Below, in pieces: positions 25,279 through 34,149 of a stretch of 64,000 nt of DNA; positions within the stretch are counted from its first letter, which is position 1, and the number at the start of each line of letters is the position of its first letter. The stretch spans positions 62,001 to 126,000 of the forward strand of contig NZ_JH379027.1 of NCBI RefSeq assembly GCF_000235505.1, in the 5' to 3' direction. The position numbers and the translations under genes were made by a program. This DNA comes from Hungatella hathewayi WAL-18680 (lineage in GTDB: Bacteria; Bacillota; Clostridia; Lachnospirales; Lachnospiraceae). Under the pieces are notes generated by a model, which was given only the letters and a program-made list of their open reading frames with translations, did no database searches and was not told the origin of the DNA.

Positions 25279-26466
25279 TTAATCGAACAGGTTCATTTGT
25301 ACCGGTTGTTCTTGTTCTTCCTTAATCCTTTGCAGCCGTAATTTTTCCAGTTCCTCAATTCGTTCGGGTGTCAGCCATTTATCTGCATGAATCTTATCTA
25401 AAGAGTAATTCTCCAGGCTGCCATATCCGTTTTTAAGGATTTTTGCTTCCAGCTTTTCAATTCGTTTTGTTCGCGCCCTTTGACGCCGTTCCCGTTTTGC
25501 TTCCTTTTGGCATTTTACTAAATCTGATGAATGCGATATGTTGATACCCTCCTGGATATCAGCCAGATCCTGCATAAGGTCACGGCTTGGCCTGGATTCT
25601 GCTCTGACATTTAGAATCTCAGCCTGGAATGTGGGATCAAATAGTTTTATGGTGGTATAGGTATTCCACTTGTATTTATTCCAGATGATTTCTTTTCCAT
25701 TTTGGCGGATAAAAGCCTCGCAGATATCCATACACACAGGGCGTTCAAAGTAGCGTATTCCCTTTTCAATGTGGACGATCACTTCCCCATCGAACAGGGT
25801 TCCATCTTTCCTGATGTGGCTTGTCTTTAAGTCATAGTATACGTTGGCCTTTTTCCGGCTAAGCCGCCGGTCTAAAACAGGGCACCACCCATTTTGTGAA
25901 TAGCAAATCCTGGCACACCTTTGTGGTTCATAGTTTAGTCGCCATTCTCGCGTCCGTTCGTCAAAATACATATGATTCAAACATACCCGTCCATTGTGGG
26001 CTTTCGAGTATTCTTCATATTTTTTGTCCTTTTCCGCCTGACGCTCATCGTCCGCTTTTTCAATACTATTCTCGTAATCATAGCTTTCCTCTGTTCTATG
26101 GCAGACGCAATGGCACATAATACAGAGTCCTCCGCCATGAGTGCCATGGAGCAGCGGGTCATTGTCCGGACAGTCCGGGATATCGTAGGGACACCGGATA
26201 ACCGGATTATCATTTTCATGACACCACAGGATACCCATATAACTCATATCGCTGTTTACATTTTTGCCCAGAACATATTTGCCGCAGCCTGTTTTATAGG
26301 TACAGTCATTCGCAACGGCTCTTTTGAAGATGAAGCCGCCGCCTAGGTTGTTAAGCGGATCGCCACCGGGAAGGGTGCTGTCTTGAATCTGTACATAATT
26401 GGGATAATGGTCCACGGAATATCCTTCTGACAAAAGGCGCTGTGTTAAAAGATTGTATTCAGCCAT
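25279..26466 (-). CDS. Cysteine-rich hypothetical protein with C-terminal QMNLFD
   Basis: A 395-residue protein. The N-terminal half has many Cys and His residues (NDCTYKTGCGKY, LCIMCHCVCH, RCARICYSQNGWC) suggesting several zinc sites. A charged helical region follows (about 310-390, KREAKRERRQRARTKRIEKL). The last residues are QMNLFD, which resembles the QxxLF sliding-clamp-binding peptide. That would fit a DNA-linked role, but no enzyme domain is recognised. It is ten bases downstream of the small zinc-binding-type gene. Confidence 0.55.
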   Translation of the reverse strand: MAEYNLLTQRLLSEGYSVDHYPNYVQIQDSTLPGGDPLNNLGGGFIFKRAVANDCTYKTGCGKYVLGKNVNSDMSYMGILWCHENDNPVIRCPYDIPDCPDNDPLLHGTHGGGLCIMCHCVCHRTEESYDYENSIEKADDERQAEKDKKYEEYSKAHNGRVCLNHMYFDERTREWRLNYEPQRCARICYSQNGWCPVLDRRLSRKKANVYYDLKTSHIRKDGTLFDGEVIVHIEKGIRYFERPVCMDICEAFIRQNGKEIIWNKYKWNTYTTIKLFDPTFQAEILNVRAESRPSRDLMQDLADIQEGINISHSSDLVKCQKEAKRERRQRARTKRIEKLEAKILKNGYGSLENYSLDKIHADKWLTPERIEELEKLRLQRIKEEQEQPVQMNLFD

Positions 26467-26475
26467 AAGTTCACC

Positions 26476-26679
26476 TCATAAACCAAGGCAGGGCCTGATG
26501 CCCAGATAATGCTCCATGCGGTTTCGTAAGGCGTCTATGTCCATATCATATTCTTTGGCGATACATGCCTCGCAGCAGGGATATTTGTAAGATAGTACCT
26601 TTGAGATCCTCTTATCCCAGCTATTAATTTGCTTGTTGCAGCTATTGCAGGTTTCGTCCAGCCATTTTAATTTTTTCAT
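26476..26679 (-). CDS. Small CxxC protein
   Basis: A 67-residue protein with CNSC (11-14) and CEAC (36-39), spaced as in a small zinc finger, then a helical C terminus (DIDALRNRMEHYLGI). It has AAGGAGG before the ATG. It immediately precedes the cysteine-rich gene in transcription order. Function unknown. Confidence 0.55.
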   Translation of the reverse strand: MKKLKWLDETCNSCNKQINSWDKRISKVLSYKYPCCEACIAKEYDMDIDALRNRMEHYLGIRPCLGL

Positions 26680-26732
26680 TAAAAGAATTCCTCCTTATAG
26701 ATCAGCCGGCTTAATCCATTGTGTTGGCCGAT

Positions 26733-26785
26733 AACAAAAAGAGCTGACGAATGCTTATTCAAGCAGTCAGTCAACTCTCTTGTTA
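26733..26785 (-). terminator. Probable terminator upstream of the small CxxC gene
   Basis: On the minus strand an imperfect stem (GAGAGTTGAC...GTCAGCTC with TGCTT/AAGCA inside) is followed by TTTTTG. It divides the minus-strand block. No gene was found in 26680-26849. Confidence 0.5.
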
Positions 26786-26849
26786 AATTTCCTTAATTTC
26801 CTTCTTATCCTCTTTTATAGAATACTTTTAGTGGAACCGGTCAGCTGCT

Positions 26850-27359
26850 TTACGCTGCCGAATTCTGCTTACCATATAGAATCTCCTCGGGTATCCACTT
26901 CCCGTCACGCAGAATACAGCCGTTGACATCGCTATAGATATCCGGCGTCCTGGGCGGGTCTGCGAAACAATCCTCAGTCAGGTAAAGACCAAGGTGCTGA
27001 TAGTAGAACGGTTCCAGAGCCGCTGCAATCTGTTTATTTAAAGTATGGGATAATTGTTCGATCTCCTTGATATCCTGACGTTTGAAAGCCGCGGCCGAAA
27101 TCTGCCGTAGCAGCCCCGACTGTTTAATAGAGGTTTCTATAATAGCAATAGCTTCCTTAGAATATTCCTTGCGGATACGGATTCCCTGCAAAACCGCCTT
27201 ATTGACATAGGCGGAAGTTGCCGCTCGTATATCTTCGCAAAGCGCTGTATATGGCTTGCGATACTTTGTTTTTAATTCAGATAAGGATACAAGCTCCCGG
27301 TTCCGTTTTAATTTGTCGAGCAGAGCAGACAAGGATTGATAAAGTTCCGTAATGTCCAT
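26850..27359 (-). CDS. Helical hypothetical protein
   Basis: A 169-residue protein, mostly alpha-helical and Lys/Glu/Ala-rich over 1-120, with a short C-terminal segment (YSDVNGCILRDGKWIPEEIL). AAAGGAGGG lies six bases before the ATG. It follows the second PP-loop gene by 24 bases. No family recognised. Confidence 0.5.
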   Translation of the reverse strand: MDITELYQSLSALLDKLKRNRELVSLSELKTKYRKPYTALCEDIRAATSAYVNKAVLQGIRIRKEYSKEAIAIIETSIKQSGLLRQISAAAFKRQDIKEIEQLSHTLNKQIAAALEPFYYQHLGLYLTEDCFADPPRTPDIYSDVNGCILRDGKWIPEEILYGKQNSAA

Positions 27360-27383
27360 TGCAATCCCTCCTTTCGGTAAAAT

Positions 27384-28241
27384 TTAAAAGCCGTTCCAGA
27401 TTGGCTTTCCGCGATAATCAAATGTCTCTGCGTCATTGCACTCTGTATCGGTCAAGTTCCTGATGCGTTTTCGGGAACGGGATATGAACAATTTGCTGCG
27501 TATCATGGTATTAGGCTGTTCACGCTCCAGCGTTTGATCAAAAGCCACCAGATCCTGAAAACGCTTCGGATGATGACGTTTTAGATGCCAGAAAAAATAA
27601 TTGCGGTGAAATGGACAGAAAATGCAGGCGCTTGCTTTGGTGTCCAATCCCCAAACATCTAAACAGTAGCGGTAATTATCAGCCCTGGTAAGTCCCATCT
27701 CCACAAGGGGAAAGCGATTAACAAACATAGGGTGATAACTGTCAAAAATTCTTTGTTTTTCCTCAAAAGAAAAGCCAATATGCATTTCATGAGCGCCTCG
27801 GTCAGCTTCACGTAATTTTTCACGCCAACGATAACCCAGCAGCTCATAACGAACAAACTGTTGAATCTTTATAATTTTAAAATCTATTGTGCAGTGCCGT
27901 CTCATTTTAGCCTTCTTGCCATCAGCTCCTATACTCCAGAAGGGAATACTGGTGACATGTCCATTGCCAAAGTTTTTCATAAAGACGCCGTACAAATCTG
28001 TAGTGAGGACATAAAACGAAATACCACACTCCTTGCAGGCGTCAGCAATAAATGCTACCTGTCTATATACCCAGGGTGCTTCGGAACATAAATCACAGAA
28101 AATAATGGCATCATAAATCGGGACCAACGGATATTGAATACCGTTTTTAGCATTTTCACAAGACATTAGTGCCAGTGCCGTAGACTGCATTCCGGCTCCG
28201 CAGCATAATATTTTTAATTGCTTAGTCCTGTCAGAATCCAT
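27384..28241 (-). CDS. Second PP-loop (PAPS-reductase-like) protein
   Basis: A 285-residue protein. A degenerate PP-loop, CCGAGMQSTALAL (13-25), opens the chain, followed by IIFCDLCSEAPWVYRQV, where true family members have the strand and helix after the loop. Later cysteines CIFCPFHRN (about 210) resemble the metal site of the other PP-loop gene. ATG 28241 was chosen for the GGAAAGGTGG site. Proteins like this are frequent on phages and ICEs and may modify nucleic acid bases or use thiol chemistry. Substrate unknown. Confidence 0.7.
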   Translation of the reverse strand: MDSDRTKQLKILCCGAGMQSTALALMSCENAKNGIQYPLVPIYDAIIFCDLCSEAPWVYRQVAFIADACKECGISFYVLTTDLYGVFMKNFGNGHVTSIPFWSIGADGKKAKMRRHCTIDFKIIKIQQFVRYELLGYRWREKLREADRGAHEMHIGFSFEEKQRIFDSYHPMFVNRFPLVEMGLTRADNYRYCLDVWGLDTKASACIFCPFHRNYFFWHLKRHHPKRFQDLVAFDQTLEREQPNTMIRSKLFISRSRKRIRNLTDTECNDAETFDYRGKPIWNGF

Positions 28242-28286
28242 TGCAAACCACCTTTCCAAGTTATTACGTTGCAGCTTTCAAATCTT

Positions 28287-28523
28287 CTAAGCAGAGCGCT
28301 CCAAAAGCTGCCTTAACAGATCCTCCTGGCAATGATGCTGTTCCAGACAATGACACAGCCGGGGAATATCAATCGCGTGTACAATATCCAGACCTTCCAG
28401 CCGTTTTTCACTTTCTTCCCATACCCCAATGCCATTTGTAATGTAATGCTTGCCAGAGTTGTTTTCAAAAATAACACCTTCCCACAACCCGCTTTTATGC
28501 CTGCAGAATTTAAGTATCTTCAT
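28287..28523 (-). CDS. Small hypothetical protein
   Basis: A 78-residue protein with a beta-rich first half (GLWEGVIFENNSGKHYITNGIG) and a His/Cys-rich helical end (CHCLEQHHCQEDLLRQLLE). Its start overlaps the end of the 40-residue ORF upstream, suggesting translational coupling. No family recognised. Confidence 0.5.
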   Translation of the reverse strand: MKILKFCRHKSGLWEGVIFENNSGKHYITNGIGVWEESEKRLEGLDIVHAIDIPRLCHCLEQHHCQEDLLRQLLERSA

Positions 28524-28632
28524 TCTCTGACTCCTTCCCTGCCGGCTCTAAAAGACCGGCAAAAATCAACTGTGTGGCGGTACAGAACCCGGATTTAAAC
28601 ATTTTTCCTGCCGGTGTTTCATAGAAATTCAT
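28510..28632 (-). CDS. Very small ORF (40 aa) with a good ribosome site
   Basis: MNFYETPAGKMFKSG... is 40 residues long. GGAGG stands seven to eight bases before the ATG, and the ORF overlaps the next gene's start by 14 bases. Placement and ribosome site support a real small gene; the sequence gives no functional hint. Confidence 0.5.
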   Translation of the reverse strand: MNFYETPAGKMFKSGFCTATQLIFAGLLEPAGKESENEDT

Positions 28633-28643
28633 TGGTTTTCCTC

Positions 28644-29117
28644 CTAATAGTGATAATCCAAAACCGCGCCAACATAATAGGGGGTACTGGTTCTGGCTAT
28701 TCTGATAAACTGATCCAGGGGAATGGGAGCGTTCCGGTCCAAAATAAAATAGGTATCATATTGGTTACAAAAGCTCTCATTTAATCGCAATATGAGATTT
28801 TCTACCTCATAATAGTGATTGATAAACTGATCCTCGGAAACCATCTGCATATCCCCTAAAGCATTTTTAAATTGCTGGAACCGTTTTTTAAAATAGATAG
28901 TCCGTACATTGGTATTCAAGCGGAAGGCTTCACCAGAAAGCCTGCCAAGACAGTGCTGCTGCAGCCAATCTCCCAACACGCTGACCGCCTTTGCCCGATT
29001 TATCGCGGCAGTGATAGAATCTGCTGCCGGCAATGGCTGGTCCTCAAAAAAGTGCAATCCCGTCCACTCATTCCGCTCAATCGGTTTAGTGGAAATCTGA
29101 TAAATATACTGGTACAT
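28644..29117 (-). CDS. Hypothetical protein
   Basis: A 157-residue protein beginning MYQYIYQISTKPIERNEW, with a C-terminal IARTSTPYYVGAVLDYHY. No catalytic motif, Cys cluster or membrane segment is visible. It has GAGGAA before the ATG and lies 15 bases after the methyltransferase-helicase gene, so it is probably co-expressed with it. Confidence 0.5.
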   Translation of the reverse strand: MYQYIYQISTKPIERNEWTGLHFFEDQPLPAADSITAAINRAKAVSVLGDWLQQHCLGRLSGEAFRLNTNVRTIYFKKRFQQFKNALGDMQMVSEDQFINHYYEVENLILRLNESFCNQYDTYFILDRNAPIPLDQFIRIARTSTPYYVGAVLDYHY

Positions 29118-29132
29118 AAAAATTCCTCACTT

Positions 29133-32100
29133 TTAAGCAATGTTTTGTTTCCCCCAGCGAATCCGCAGCCGTCCCTTATCGTCCTCTTCCTGGTACATGA
29201 GCAGTGACAGCAAATCATAATCTACATCAAAGCGCTCGTATATTTCATCTAAATTCGTATCTTGTCCTTTCATAAATAAGTTTAACTTTTCTTTTACCAG
29301 GATCATTTGCATAAGATTTGATTCAATGCTCCCGGCATAGGTGATAAAATATACGTCCTTGTACTCTGTTGAAGTGTAGCGTATAAACCGGAAATAAAAC
29401 TGACTCATGCCGGAATTGTTATAATGAAGCTCCGGAATGATAATTTTATTGACGAACTCAAAGTTTACACTGGACGCAAGGCTCTGCTGGGTGCAGAGCA
29501 GGATACCGTTCTTGCTTTCCCGCAGCGTCTGCCGCAGGGCGCGCCTTTTGGCAAATGTGGTATTAGATCCGGTCACAATGTACAGAGGCCGGTTCGGAAG
29601 GTATTTGCGGATTGCCCTGGCATAAGAATCCAGAACCACCTTATGCCGCACGCCGATGGCGACAATTTCATTTTCCCACCCGGCGGCCAGCTCCACGGCA
29701 GCCATAACCTTGACAGGCGTATCGCCCCCATACTCCTTTACTGTGTCCGGCGCCGCGCTGATCCGCAGCAGCAGGACAATCTGTTGAATTAACTTCATCA
29801 TGCTGTCTTTTCTGGAGTTGCCTGTCAGATTAAAGTAATCGTTCCGCATAACGAGAAACTCGTCCATGGCTTTTTCGTATACCTCTTTTTCCTCCGGCGG
29901 AAAAAGGACAGGAACCTGATGAAGCTGCTTGATGTTCTTTCCGCAGACTTCCTCAAAGGTACGTGTGATGACGGTCTTACCCAGAATTTCACTTAAAACA
30001 TCGGCGTTGTAGATATCCTGTGTCTTTTGTTCCACCCCAAAAACAGTGATTTTATCTGGAAGGTGGGAAGCGGAAAAAAGAGAATATCCTTTTTTATAAG
30101 CCGGAATGGGCTGTCTGTAATACGGATTATTATGTGATTCCAGGTGAGAATCCTTTCCCTTATGGCGATAGAGCTTAGAGCACCATGAAAGCATATGGAT
30201 AGAATTGTTGTAAAGAAGTTCTAATTGTGGTGCGAACTCGGAAATATTGTTTCGTGTGCTGGTGCCCGTAGTCAGAAGCTTCATGCGGCAGCGCCGGAAG
30301 CAGGCCAGTACAGCTTTGGTTCTCTGGCTGTTGGCGTTGGAGATCTCATCGCTCTCATCTAGTACGAGCTGGATTTTTTGCCGGCGCCGTTTTATCCACT
30401 TAGAAATCTGCTTCTGATACTGGCTGATTTTATTTAGGGTGATAATAACAAAATCCCCCGAGCGGATTTTCTCCAAATCCTTTAGCTTTTCCACGAATAC
30501 ATAGGAGATACCGTAGTTACGCAGCACCACATCCCAGTTATTCCGGATAGAGATAGCGGACGAGACTACCCAGGTATACCGGACAGCCTGACAATCCATA
30601 CGGTACTGTCCAACCGCAATTCCGGCAAGGGTTTTTCCGCTGCCCTGCTCCCACTGGAGAAGGGAGTTGCGTTTTTGCAGCACAAGATTAAGGTCATGCC
30701 GCTGAAGTTCGTTTAAATGGATTGCTTCATTGTTTTCAGCATCCCACAGGACAAAGCCGGACAGCCATCTGGCGATGTTCGGGTCCTCCTTCATATCTGT
30801 AAATTGTTTGTTCTGGTTTTCGTAATCCCTTCGTTTTCCGCGCAGTAGCCGGGCATATCCGGGATAGCGTTCCGGGCTGTTTTCCAGGACCGCCTGATAG
30901 ATTGGAGTTTTCACTCTCAGATCATAATCCATCTGCCGGCGTATTTTTGCGCTGTACCCTTTATAGGCAAAGTGGTAGTTTTGTTTAACCAGGGCAATTA
31001 CATCCCGCTCCGGCGGCAAATTCTGTCTTTTTAAGGTTTTACGCAGATACGATAATACTTTCTTTTCTGTAATACGGACCCGGCACCATTCCTCATAAGT
31101 CATTTCATCGGGTTTCCTTTCCGTGCAAAACCGGTACAGATATTCACAGCATTTTGTATACCGGGATTTAGTCTCCGGATGTATCTTGATATGGTAGAGC
31201 AGTTTTTTAATTTTATACTGAAACTCGGCTGACGTGTCACGGCTCTTTGCAAGCTCCAGCAGGATATGTGATTTATGTACCTCCAGGTCTGATCTGGCCT
31301 TTTCCAGAAAGCAGTCATAGATCCGTTTTGCCTCTGACTGAATGTGGAAGCCCGCTGTCAGTGACAAGCCTGGTTTTGTGGTATAAGGCAGTGGAACCCA
31401 ACCCTCCAATCCGCTCCGCCTTTGCCAGAATTGCAGCTTTGTGGGGAAACGTCCCGCGCCCATAGACAGGAAGGCATTGTCCGGAAGGGCAACCTGCCCG
31501 AGAAAGCTGTATCTGTTCTCCATCGCCTGAATCAGCCGGCCATCGGTAAAGGTATCGGCCAGAAAAGATTGCGGTACAATTAGAGCCATGATACCAAAGG
31601 GCTTCAGAAGTTCGGCAGCCTTAACGCAGTAATAGATCTGTGAAAGCATTTCGCTCCCGTCCTCCAGATACCATTTCAAATGGAACGGCGGATTGCCAAT
31701 CACAAAATCAAAACGGATATCGGACTCATATGTGCGTATGTCTCCCAGCTCAATATTTGCCTTTGGGTAAAGGTAATGGGCTACCTTGTAGGCTTTGTGG
31801 TCAATTTCACAGCCATAGGCGTTTGACTCTGCGGGCAGAAAGTTAAAAAAATTTCCCATTCCGCAGGTTAAGTCTGCGATTAAGTCAGACGCGGAAGGCT
31901 TCAGACACGATACTACCAGGTCACAGATTGGCGGTGGTGTGAAAAACTGTCCGTTTTCTATTTCTTTTTTTGCGTCACTGTATTCATGGTAATTCTTAAA
32001 GTCATCCCGCTGCAGATTGTGCAGCCCGCCGTCTCCTGTATAGGCATTGAAGATATCAGCCGCAGTAATTCCCGCCGAGTCTGATTCGCCATGATTTATG

Positions 32101-32174
32101 AGATAAAGAACCTTTTCATTCAGAGTTTTTCTCTGATTGAATGAGACAGGATTAGCCTCATAGGGATATTTCAT
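29133..32174 (-). CDS. N6-adenine methyltransferase-helicase fusion
   Basis: A 1013-residue protein. The N-terminal third is a DNA methyltransferase: SAM motif I DLTCGMGNF (101-109) and catalytic NPPF (161-164). No target-recognition domain is obvious. The C-terminal half is a superfamily 2 helicase: Walker A GSGKT at about 511, a DESD box near 603 instead of DEAH, a TTGTST motif III, and a C-terminal RecA-like domain. No nuclease motif was seen, so it is not a complete type I or type ISP restriction enzyme. Conjugative elements carry such fusions, possibly for protecting or processing incoming DNA. The DUF4942 gene lies immediately upstream. Confidence 0.82.
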   Translation of the reverse strand: MKYPYEANPVSFNQRKTLNEKVLYLINHGESDSAGITAADIFNAYTGDGGLHNLQRDDFKNYHEYSDAKKEIENGQFFTPPPICDLVVSCLKPSASDLIADLTCGMGNFFNFLPAESNAYGCEIDHKAYKVAHYLYPKANIELGDIRTYESDIRFDFVIGNPPFHLKWYLEDGSEMLSQIYYCVKAAELLKPFGIMALIVPQSFLADTFTDGRLIQAMENRYSFLGQVALPDNAFLSMGAGRFPTKLQFWQRRSGLEGWVPLPYTTKPGLSLTAGFHIQSEAKRIYDCFLEKARSDLEVHKSHILLELAKSRDTSAEFQYKIKKLLYHIKIHPETKSRYTKCCEYLYRFCTERKPDEMTYEEWCRVRITEKKVLSYLRKTLKRQNLPPERDVIALVKQNYHFAYKGYSAKIRRQMDYDLRVKTPIYQAVLENSPERYPGYARLLRGKRRDYENQNKQFTDMKEDPNIARWLSGFVLWDAENNEAIHLNELQRHDLNLVLQKRNSLLQWEQGSGKTLAGIAVGQYRMDCQAVRYTWVVSSAISIRNNWDVVLRNYGISYVFVEKLKDLEKIRSGDFVIITLNKISQYQKQISKWIKRRRQKIQLVLDESDEISNANSQRTKAVLACFRRCRMKLLTTGTSTRNNISEFAPQLELLYNNSIHMLSWCSKLYRHKGKDSHLESHNNPYYRQPIPAYKKGYSLFSASHLPDKITVFGVEQKTQDIYNADVLSEILGKTVITRTFEEVCGKNIKQLHQVPVLFPPEEKEVYEKAMDEFLVMRNDYFNLTGNSRKDSMMKLIQQIVLLLRISAAPDTVKEYGGDTPVKVMAAVELAAGWENEIVAIGVRHKVVLDSYARAIRKYLPNRPLYIVTGSNTTFAKRRALRQTLRESKNGILLCTQQSLASSVNFEFVNKIIIPELHYNNSGMSQFYFRFIRYTSTEYKDVYFITYAGSIESNLMQMILVKEKLNLFMKGQDTNLDEIYERFDVDYDLLSLLMYQEEDDKGRLRIRWGKQNIA

Positions 32175-32186
32175 GAAAGTACCTCC

Positions 32187-33068
32187 TTAATAGACACGGC
32201 CCAGGTAATCGTCTGCAAATTGCCGGGCAATGGCTTCACTGGCAAATTTGATATCAACCCGTCCGTTTTTAAACATTTTAAGCTGGCTCACCTTGCTGCA
32301 GGTTGAAAATTCAACCGTATCAGAACCGGAATGACGGTAGCCTAACAGGCTGTCAAAGCCATGGGGCAGAAGCGCAAAGCGTCCTGTCTCAAAGTGTGCT
32401 ATGCCTTTCAGGATTTCCTTTAAGCTGCCATAAAGCTCCCATTCTCCACTGCCATACCAATTTTTGTAAGAGCAGCCACATGCGAACCGCAGAACACATT
32501 TCTTAATTTCAAATTCCGCAGTCTTGTTTAAATAGCTCCATGCTGCGTTATGGCATTTATCCTTTAATTCATAAAGTGCCTGTTCACCAAAGTCACGGCC
32601 GTTCATTTGTTCAAAGATAAGTTTAACAATGTCCTCATAGAGAAGGGACCATGCAGACATGTCACCTTCATCCTGTTCTGGTTTTGTCCATCGTGATTCG
32701 GAAGCTTTTTGTGGTAGCAGCTTATCCTCAATCGTATTCTGATCAATGGAAACGTGATAAGTTCTGCTGAAATGCGTAACGATATTTGAGATAAATCGGG
32801 AGTGCAGCCCCACCATGTGTTCACGGATCTGTTCAGCGGAAATGTCCAGGCCGCCGCTGGTGGATAAATAGGGGGAATGAGAATCTACCTCCGACAGGAT
32901 ATCTGTTTGTCTGCTGCAGATATCCTCCCATATGTATTCCATTTCCTGAAAGCAGGCCAGGGCGTTTTTATAAGCGTTCTCATGAGCCTCGCAGAAGCGC
33001 CTGTCTGCCTCCGCCAGCCTGATGGCCGCCTTTATTGTGACGGTCTCGAACTTTGCTAAAATATTCAT
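32187..33068 (-). CDS. DUF4942-like protein
   Basis: A 293-residue protein that resembles DUF4942, a domain often found beside or fused to methyltransferases on mobile elements. The recognisable C-terminal part reads FKNGRVDIKFASEAIARQFADDYLG; a helical N-terminal region and ELYGSLKEILKGIAHFETG lie before it. ATG 33068 follows AGGAG; the frame is open 24 bases further. It ends 12 bases before the methyltransferase-helicase, so the two are likely partners. Confidence 0.65.
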   Translation of the reverse strand: MNILAKFETVTIKAAIRLAEADRRFCEAHENAYKNALACFQEMEYIWEDICSRQTDILSEVDSHSPYLSTSGGLDISAEQIREHMVGLHSRFISNIVTHFSRTYHVSIDQNTIEDKLLPQKASESRWTKPEQDEGDMSAWSLLYEDIVKLIFEQMNGRDFGEQALYELKDKCHNAAWSYLNKTAEFEIKKCVLRFACGCSYKNWYGSGEWELYGSLKEILKGIAHFETGRFALLPHGFDSLLGYRHSGSDTVEFSTCSKVSQLKMFKNGRVDIKFASEAIARQFADDYLGRVY

Positions 33069-33091
33069 CGGAATCTCCTGTCTTTTTATCA

Positions 33092-33769
33092 TCAGTTAGT
33101 CTGCAAAGTCTTATGAAGCTCTGACATCAACAGTTTTTGATTTTTTTCGTATTGCGGCAGAAACGGTTTTTGCAGATCATAATTGTAGTATCGAAAATAC
33201 AGAAGCGAAAACAGAGCCGTCTCCCGGACCGATGGCCGGAGCTGGCGCATAAAGCGCACAATCTCCTCAGCGCATTGATATTCCAGCTTGATAAAGTCTC
33301 TGTCCTCCCTCTTAAAGTTTTTGTAAAACCAGTCATTTACCAAAACACGGCCTCCAGTCAGATGGTGAGTCTTGTCTGTACAGAGGAAGTATTCAAAATC
33401 TCTGCCTCGTTGTCCCGGCGCAACACTAAAGGGGTAAATCCTGCAGGTCCGGGGTCTGGCCGGATAGATACTGCAAAAGCCGTCCTTCAAAAAGATACAG
33501 GCATCGTCTGGCCCGACAGTCCGGACCAGATAGACGGGAAATCCGTCTGACGTCAAGGGTGCAGGCAGGCTGTATTGGCTGTAAACATCGTCGATACATG
33601 TAACAGAGTCACCGTTCTCACGTAGATAGTTCGCCAGACGGTAAGCGTCCAGGCTTTCCAGCATGACGCTGTTCTTTATATGGCGGCAGCACCTGCCGCA
33701 GCATTGACACTGATACGAAATCCAATCCTTGGACCGTACCGGTTTTACTTGTAAGGTATTGTTATCCAT
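33092..33769 (-). CDS. YkgJ-type cysteine-cluster protein
   Basis: A 225-residue protein of the zinc/iron-chelating YkgJ type. The first cluster is CQCCGRCCRH (about 21-30). Later conserved Cys residues occur in ACIFLKDGFCSIYPARPRTCRIYPF (about 88-112), the family's diagnostic region. Start ATG 33769 follows GGAGGACAG. Members bind a metal cluster, and some are linked to protein modification; the role here is unknown. It sits upstream of the DUF4942 gene. Confidence 0.75.
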   Translation of the reverse strand: MDNNTLQVKPVRSKDWISYQCQCCGRCCRHIKNSVMLESLDAYRLANYLRENGDSVTCIDDVYSQYSLPAPLTSDGFPVYLVRTVGPDDACIFLKDGFCSIYPARPRTCRIYPFSVAPGQRGRDFEYFLCTDKTHHLTGGRVLVNDWFYKNFKREDRDFIKLEYQCAEEIVRFMRQLRPSVRETALFSLLYFRYYNYDLQKPFLPQYEKNQKLLMSELHKTLQTN

Positions 33770-33780
33770 TCTGTCCTCCA

Positions 33781-33816
33781 AATAAGAAAGCCGTGGAAGA
33801 ATCAATCTGCCACGGC
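33781..33816 (-). terminator. Hairpin terminator after the 81-residue gene
   Basis: GCCGTGG and CCACGGC (33790-33796, 33810-33816) form a seven-base stem followed on the minus strand by TTTCTTATT. Confidence 0.55.
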
Positions 33817-33869
33817 TGAAGCGTCAGAAATCAATCTGTCTGCCGATTCTGCGCTGTTTATGATGTACT

Positions 33870-34115
33870 TTATGCTGCCATAGCCAAGCTAGCAGGAATC
33901 ATGGCACTGGCTGACCTTGGAAAAGGGGACAGTGACAAATGATACTCTGTTTTTGCTGTTTCAAAGCGTACAAAATCTTCCATCTGTTCATGAATCTTTA
34001 CTACGGGCAGGGTATGGCATATCTGCCCGTTCGCATAGAAAAAAGCGCTCTGTCCCACCACAAGGGGGCGCATAAGACGCCCGCTCATTACAAGCTCCTT
34101 TTTACCTTTTTTCAT
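33870..34115 (-). CDS. Small hypothetical protein
   Basis: An 81-residue protein, MKKGKKELVMSGRLMRPL at the start and an Ala/Ser/Pro-rich end. It may be a small beta-barrel-type protein (RLMRPLVVGQSAFFYANGQICHTLPVVKI). It has GGAGG upstream and a terminator after it. No family recognised. Confidence 0.5.
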   Translation of the reverse strand: MKKGKKELVMSGRLMRPLVVGQSAFFYANGQICHTLPVVKIHEQMEDFVRFETAKTEYHLSLSPFPRSASAMIPASLAMAA

Positions 34116-34149
34116 TCATTCCGACCTCCAGTCTGCTTTTGACATTTGT

